A stretch of DNA of 8,252 nt from NCBI GenBank assembly GCA_964371695.1, contig CAYJOG010000104.1, forward strand, positions 1 to 8,252. Direction: 5' to 3'. The translations under genes were made by a program, and so were the position numbers. Every line of letters begins with the position of its first letter. The stretch's first letter is position 1. A model generated the notes under the pieces. It was not told the DNA's origin. It saw only the letters and a list, made by a program, of their open reading frames with translations, and made no database searches. The DNA comes from CAYJOG01 sp964371695 [NCBI: uncultured bacterium] (GTDB taxonomy: Bacteria > CAYJOG01). This document shows, one piece after another, positions 6,916 through 8,252 of this stretch.

Positions 6916-6958
6916 GAGCGGGCCATCCATGGCCCTTGGCTTCCTGGTTCCACGCTCC
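6915..6958 (+). repeat. Short hairpin and enclosing stem
   Basis: GGGCCA (6920-6925) pairs with TGGCCC (6930-6935) around TCCA. Outside it, GGAGCG (6915-6920) is complementary to CGCTCC (6953-6958), sharing G6920. The outer stem directly abuts the end of the 6815-6915 stem, which would allow stacking in an RNA. No T-run follows the inner hairpin closely. Confidence 0.5.
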
Positions 6959-6998
6959 CTTCACTGAGTAGACTGTCAGACCCTTTTTTGCTTCCACC

Positions 6999-7772
6999 GT
7001 GAACAACATCACCCTGAACATTCCACGCAAGGCCGCTGTCGCCGGAACAGTGCTGCTGGTGCTGTTGCTGGTGCTGGGGGCCTTGGGCGCAGTGCATCGC
7101 ACGGGCAAGTTTCACAGTCAGGAAGTGGCCCTGAAGGCCAGCCTGGACCGCTGGCCCGTGGTGGGGAGCCTCTCCAAAAAGTTTTTCCACCCCCGCCCGC
7201 CCCAAAAGGTGAGTGGCGAACTGGTGGTGGTGCAGCGCAATCAGGAAAAACTCGCCGTGGCCTATGAAGCCGCCGGCATGCGGCTGGCCGAAATTGAGCA
7301 GGAAAAAGAAAACCTGGCCCGGCAGGTGAAGGCGCAGAACCAGCAACTGCGCAACACCGAAAAACTGCTCGAAGAAATCAGCCGCAAACTCAACGACGCA
7401 GGCGCGAAAAAGAAAAATCTCGCGGATATCGAAAAGACCGCGCAAAAAGCCGCCCTTTCGGTACGCCGCGACCTGGAAAAGGAACTCAAACCCCAACTCA
7501 CCACACTCAATCGCAAGGTTTCACAAAAAAGTCAACTCAGCGAGAAGGATCTCGCCCGCCAGGACCTCAACTTCAAACGTCTCAGCAAGGTCTACGCCGA
7601 AATGGACGCCGACGTGATCGCTGAAATCTTTCAGGACAAAACCCTGAAGGAGTCTCAGTCGGTGGAAATTCTCCGCCGTTTGCCCAAAGACAAAATCAGC
7701 GAGGTATTGGCGGCCATGGACGCATCCACCGCAGCCGCCTATACCCGCCTTCTGGCGGAAAGAGCGCGGTGA
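6999..7772 (+). CDS. motE: MotE-like protein with MgtE N-terminal domain
   Basis: The gene encodes 257 residues. A positively flanked membrane helix (about 13-32) anchors a long exported part, with no obvious cleavage site. Residues 80-190 are a highly charged coiled-coil region. The C-terminus (about 194-254) has the helical MgtE-N repeat pattern, with VYAEMDADVIAEIF and VEILRRLPKDKISEVLAAMD. This domain order (TM, coiled coil, MgtE-N) and the fliJ/fliK setting define the MotE family; rhizobial MotE is a periplasmic chaperone for the stator-linked protein MotC. No MotC is in view here, so the partner is unknown. The first possible start after an in-frame TAG (6969-6971) is GTG 6999. It has no Shine-Dalgarno sequence: the preceding bases are a T6 tract and pyrimidines. 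Alternative name: generic flagellar MgtE-N protein. Confidence 0.78.
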   Translation: MNNITLNIPRKAAVAGTVLLVLLLVLGALGAVHRTGKFHSQEVALKASLDRWPVVGSLSKKFFHPRPPQKVSGELVVVQRNQEKLAVAYEAAGMRLAEIEQEKENLARQVKAQNQQLRNTEKLLEEISRKLNDAGAKKKNLADIEKTAQKAALSVRRDLEKELKPQLTTLNRKVSQKSQLSEKDLARQDLNFKRLSKVYAEMDADVIAEIFQDKTLKESQSVEILRRLPKDKISEVLAAMDASTAAAYTRLLAERAR

Positions 7773-7789
7773 GCGGAATGGCGAAAAAG

Positions 7790-7859
7790 CACCTCTTTCA
7801 ACCATTTTTACTTCCTACTTCTGCATATCCCGTGATGGACTTTGACGGGAAAGGAGGTG
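7790..7859 (+). promoter_or_regulatory. Leader stretch able to mask the fliK ribosome site
   Basis: CACCTCTTTC (7790-7799) is complementary to GAAA-g-GAGGTG (7849-7859), leaving only G7853 bulged. The ten pairs cover the whole Shine-Dalgarno core of fliK. A second small stem, CCCGT (7829-7833) with ACGGG (7845-7849), shares G7849 at its edge with the first. The pairing is seen directly; a role in limiting fliK translation is inferred. Confidence 0.4.
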
Positions 7860-7860
7860 A
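7851..7860 (+). promoter_or_regulatory. Near-perfect ribosome binding site of fliK
   Basis: AAGGAGGTGA matches the complement of the 16S rRNA tail almost fully; the AGGAGG core (7852-7857) ends 7 bases before the ATG at 7865. It is by far the strongest ribosome site in the window and fixes the start of the last gene. Confidence 0.88.
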
Positions 7861-7864
7861 GAAC

Positions 7865-8252
7865 ATGAACGTCACATCACTTTTTTACACCAAAGCAACA
7901 AAAGGTTCCCAGGGTGGTGTGTCCGGTCTTTCCAATGGCCAGACACAACAAGCCGAAAACAGCGGTTTTGAAGCGGTGCTCAGCAAGGCTTTTCAGCGCC
8001 AGGCCCCGCCCAAAAAACTCAGCCCCAAAACCCAGCAGCAGACCGACAAAAAAAGCCCCGCTCCCCGTGTGGTGTCCGCCAAAGGCAAGCGCAAAGAGGA
8101 CATCGCCGCCGAAGTGGTGGCTTTTGTGCAGCAGGCGGCACAGCCCAAGGCCCCGGCTCCCCCCCCTCAGGCGGCGGACAAAGCCGAAGCCCCCGTGTTG
8201 GTGCAGGCCCCCGAAAAAACCAGCTCCTCCTTTAACAAACCCGCTTCAGACG
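7865..8252 (+). CDS. fliK: Probable flagellar hook-length control protein FliK, N-terminal part (partial)
   Basis: An open frame runs from ATG 7865 to the window edge (129 complete codons, no stop). The visible part is Ser/Gln/Thr-rich, then Lys/Pro/Ala-rich, with GFEAVLSKAFQR near residues 35-46; FliK N-termini usually carry such an F-xx-L helix followed by disordered Pro/Ala sequence. It has no signal peptide or membrane helix, as expected for a protein exported by the flagellar type III system. FliK measures the hook during export and triggers the switch of FlhB specificity; the conserved C-terminal switch domain would lie beyond the window. The call therefore depends on composition and position after fliJ/motE. 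Another exported low-complexity protein cannot be excluded. Confidence 0.68.
   Translation, partial: MNVTSLFYTKATKGSQGGVSGLSNGQTQQAENSGFEAVLSKAFQRQAPPKKLSPKTQQQTDKKSPAPRVVSAKGKRKEDIAAEVVAFVQQAAQPKAPAPPPQAADKAEAPVLVQAPEKTSSSFNKPASD

Larger units (their letters stand above)
6708..6998. other. 291-base gap rich in inverted repeats, no gene
   Basis: This is the only sizeable non-coding stretch in the window. Short open frames inside it (for example 6737-6967) show no family resemblance and start without a ribosome site. It contains several perfect or near-perfect inverted repeats, listed separately, some of which exclude each other. It is flanked by co-directional flagellar genes, so it is likely transcribed, as an intercistronic spacer and perhaps a long leader for the motE-like gene. 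The last part is pyrimidine-rich, with T6 at 6984-6989 but no strong stem immediately before it. I find no match by eye to tRNA, RNase P, tmRNA, SRP RNA or a known riboswitch consensus. Confidence 0.6.

Noticed and set aside
6737-6967. 76-codon open frame in the gap before motE
   Set aside because: Ser/Pro/Arg-rich with no resemblance to a family and no good ribosome site. It overlaps the inverted repeats, which explain the sequence better.
6964-6989. Intrinsic terminator before motE (CTGA...TCAG then T6)
   Set aside because: The stem has only four pairs with an 8-base loop and is separated from the T-run by ACCC; too weak to call.
1-8252. CRISPR arrays, insertion sequences, attachment sites, tRNA or rRNA genes
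   Set aside because: No spaced direct repeats, transposase-like frames or RNA gene signatures were found; the window is a continuous flagellar operon.

Overview
The window is a segment of a bacterial flagellar basal-body and export operon, all on the + strand. The order is flgC (3' end), fliE, fliF, fliG, fliH, fliI, fliJ, an unrecognised Pro/Gly-rich gene, a motE-like gene, and fliK (5' end). The DNA is G+C-rich and carries strong codon bias, which creates very long open frames on the opposite strand; I treat these as shadows. The run fliE-F-G-H-I-J followed by a MotE-type (MgtE-N domain) gene and fliK is typical of deltaproteobacteria and related lineages that keep one large flagellar cluster. 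I cannot name the genus from sequence alone.

Layout. Positions 1-6009 are a tightly packed operon: gaps are 1-15 bases, fliG and fliH overlap by 17 bases, and several starts depend on coupling (GTG for fliF, TTG for fliJ). From 6018 the region becomes less ordinary. A 229-residue protein begins with a short helical motif seen at the front of flagellum-linked cell-wall enzymes. It ends with an AYNxG...GVP motif like the C-terminal part of SLT lytic transglycosylases, but the catalytic part is missing and a Pro/Gly-rich stretch lies in its place. Then comes the only long gap (6708-6998), which is full of inverted repeats, several of them mutually exclusive. It ends at a MotE-like gene with a GTG start and no visible Shine-Dalgarno sequence. 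After that gene a 92-base gap carries a perfect ribosome-binding site for fliK and an upstream stretch that can base-pair with it.

How the genes work together. FliF forms the MS ring in the inner membrane. FliE joins the ring to the rod (FlgC is a proximal rod protein). FliG sits under FliF as the torque-bearing switch ring. FliH, FliI and FliJ form the cytoplasmic ATPase complex that feeds the flagellar type III export gate. The MotE-like protein is expected in the periplasm as a helper for the motor or stator. FliK is the exported hook-length ruler. The unknown gene between fliJ and motE may be a non-catalytic relic, or a repurposed form, of the enzyme that opens peptidoglycan for the rod.

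The most interesting items are the transglycosylase-like gene without a catalytic core, the structured 6708-6998 gap with competing stems, and the apparent Shine-Dalgarno-masking leader before fliK.
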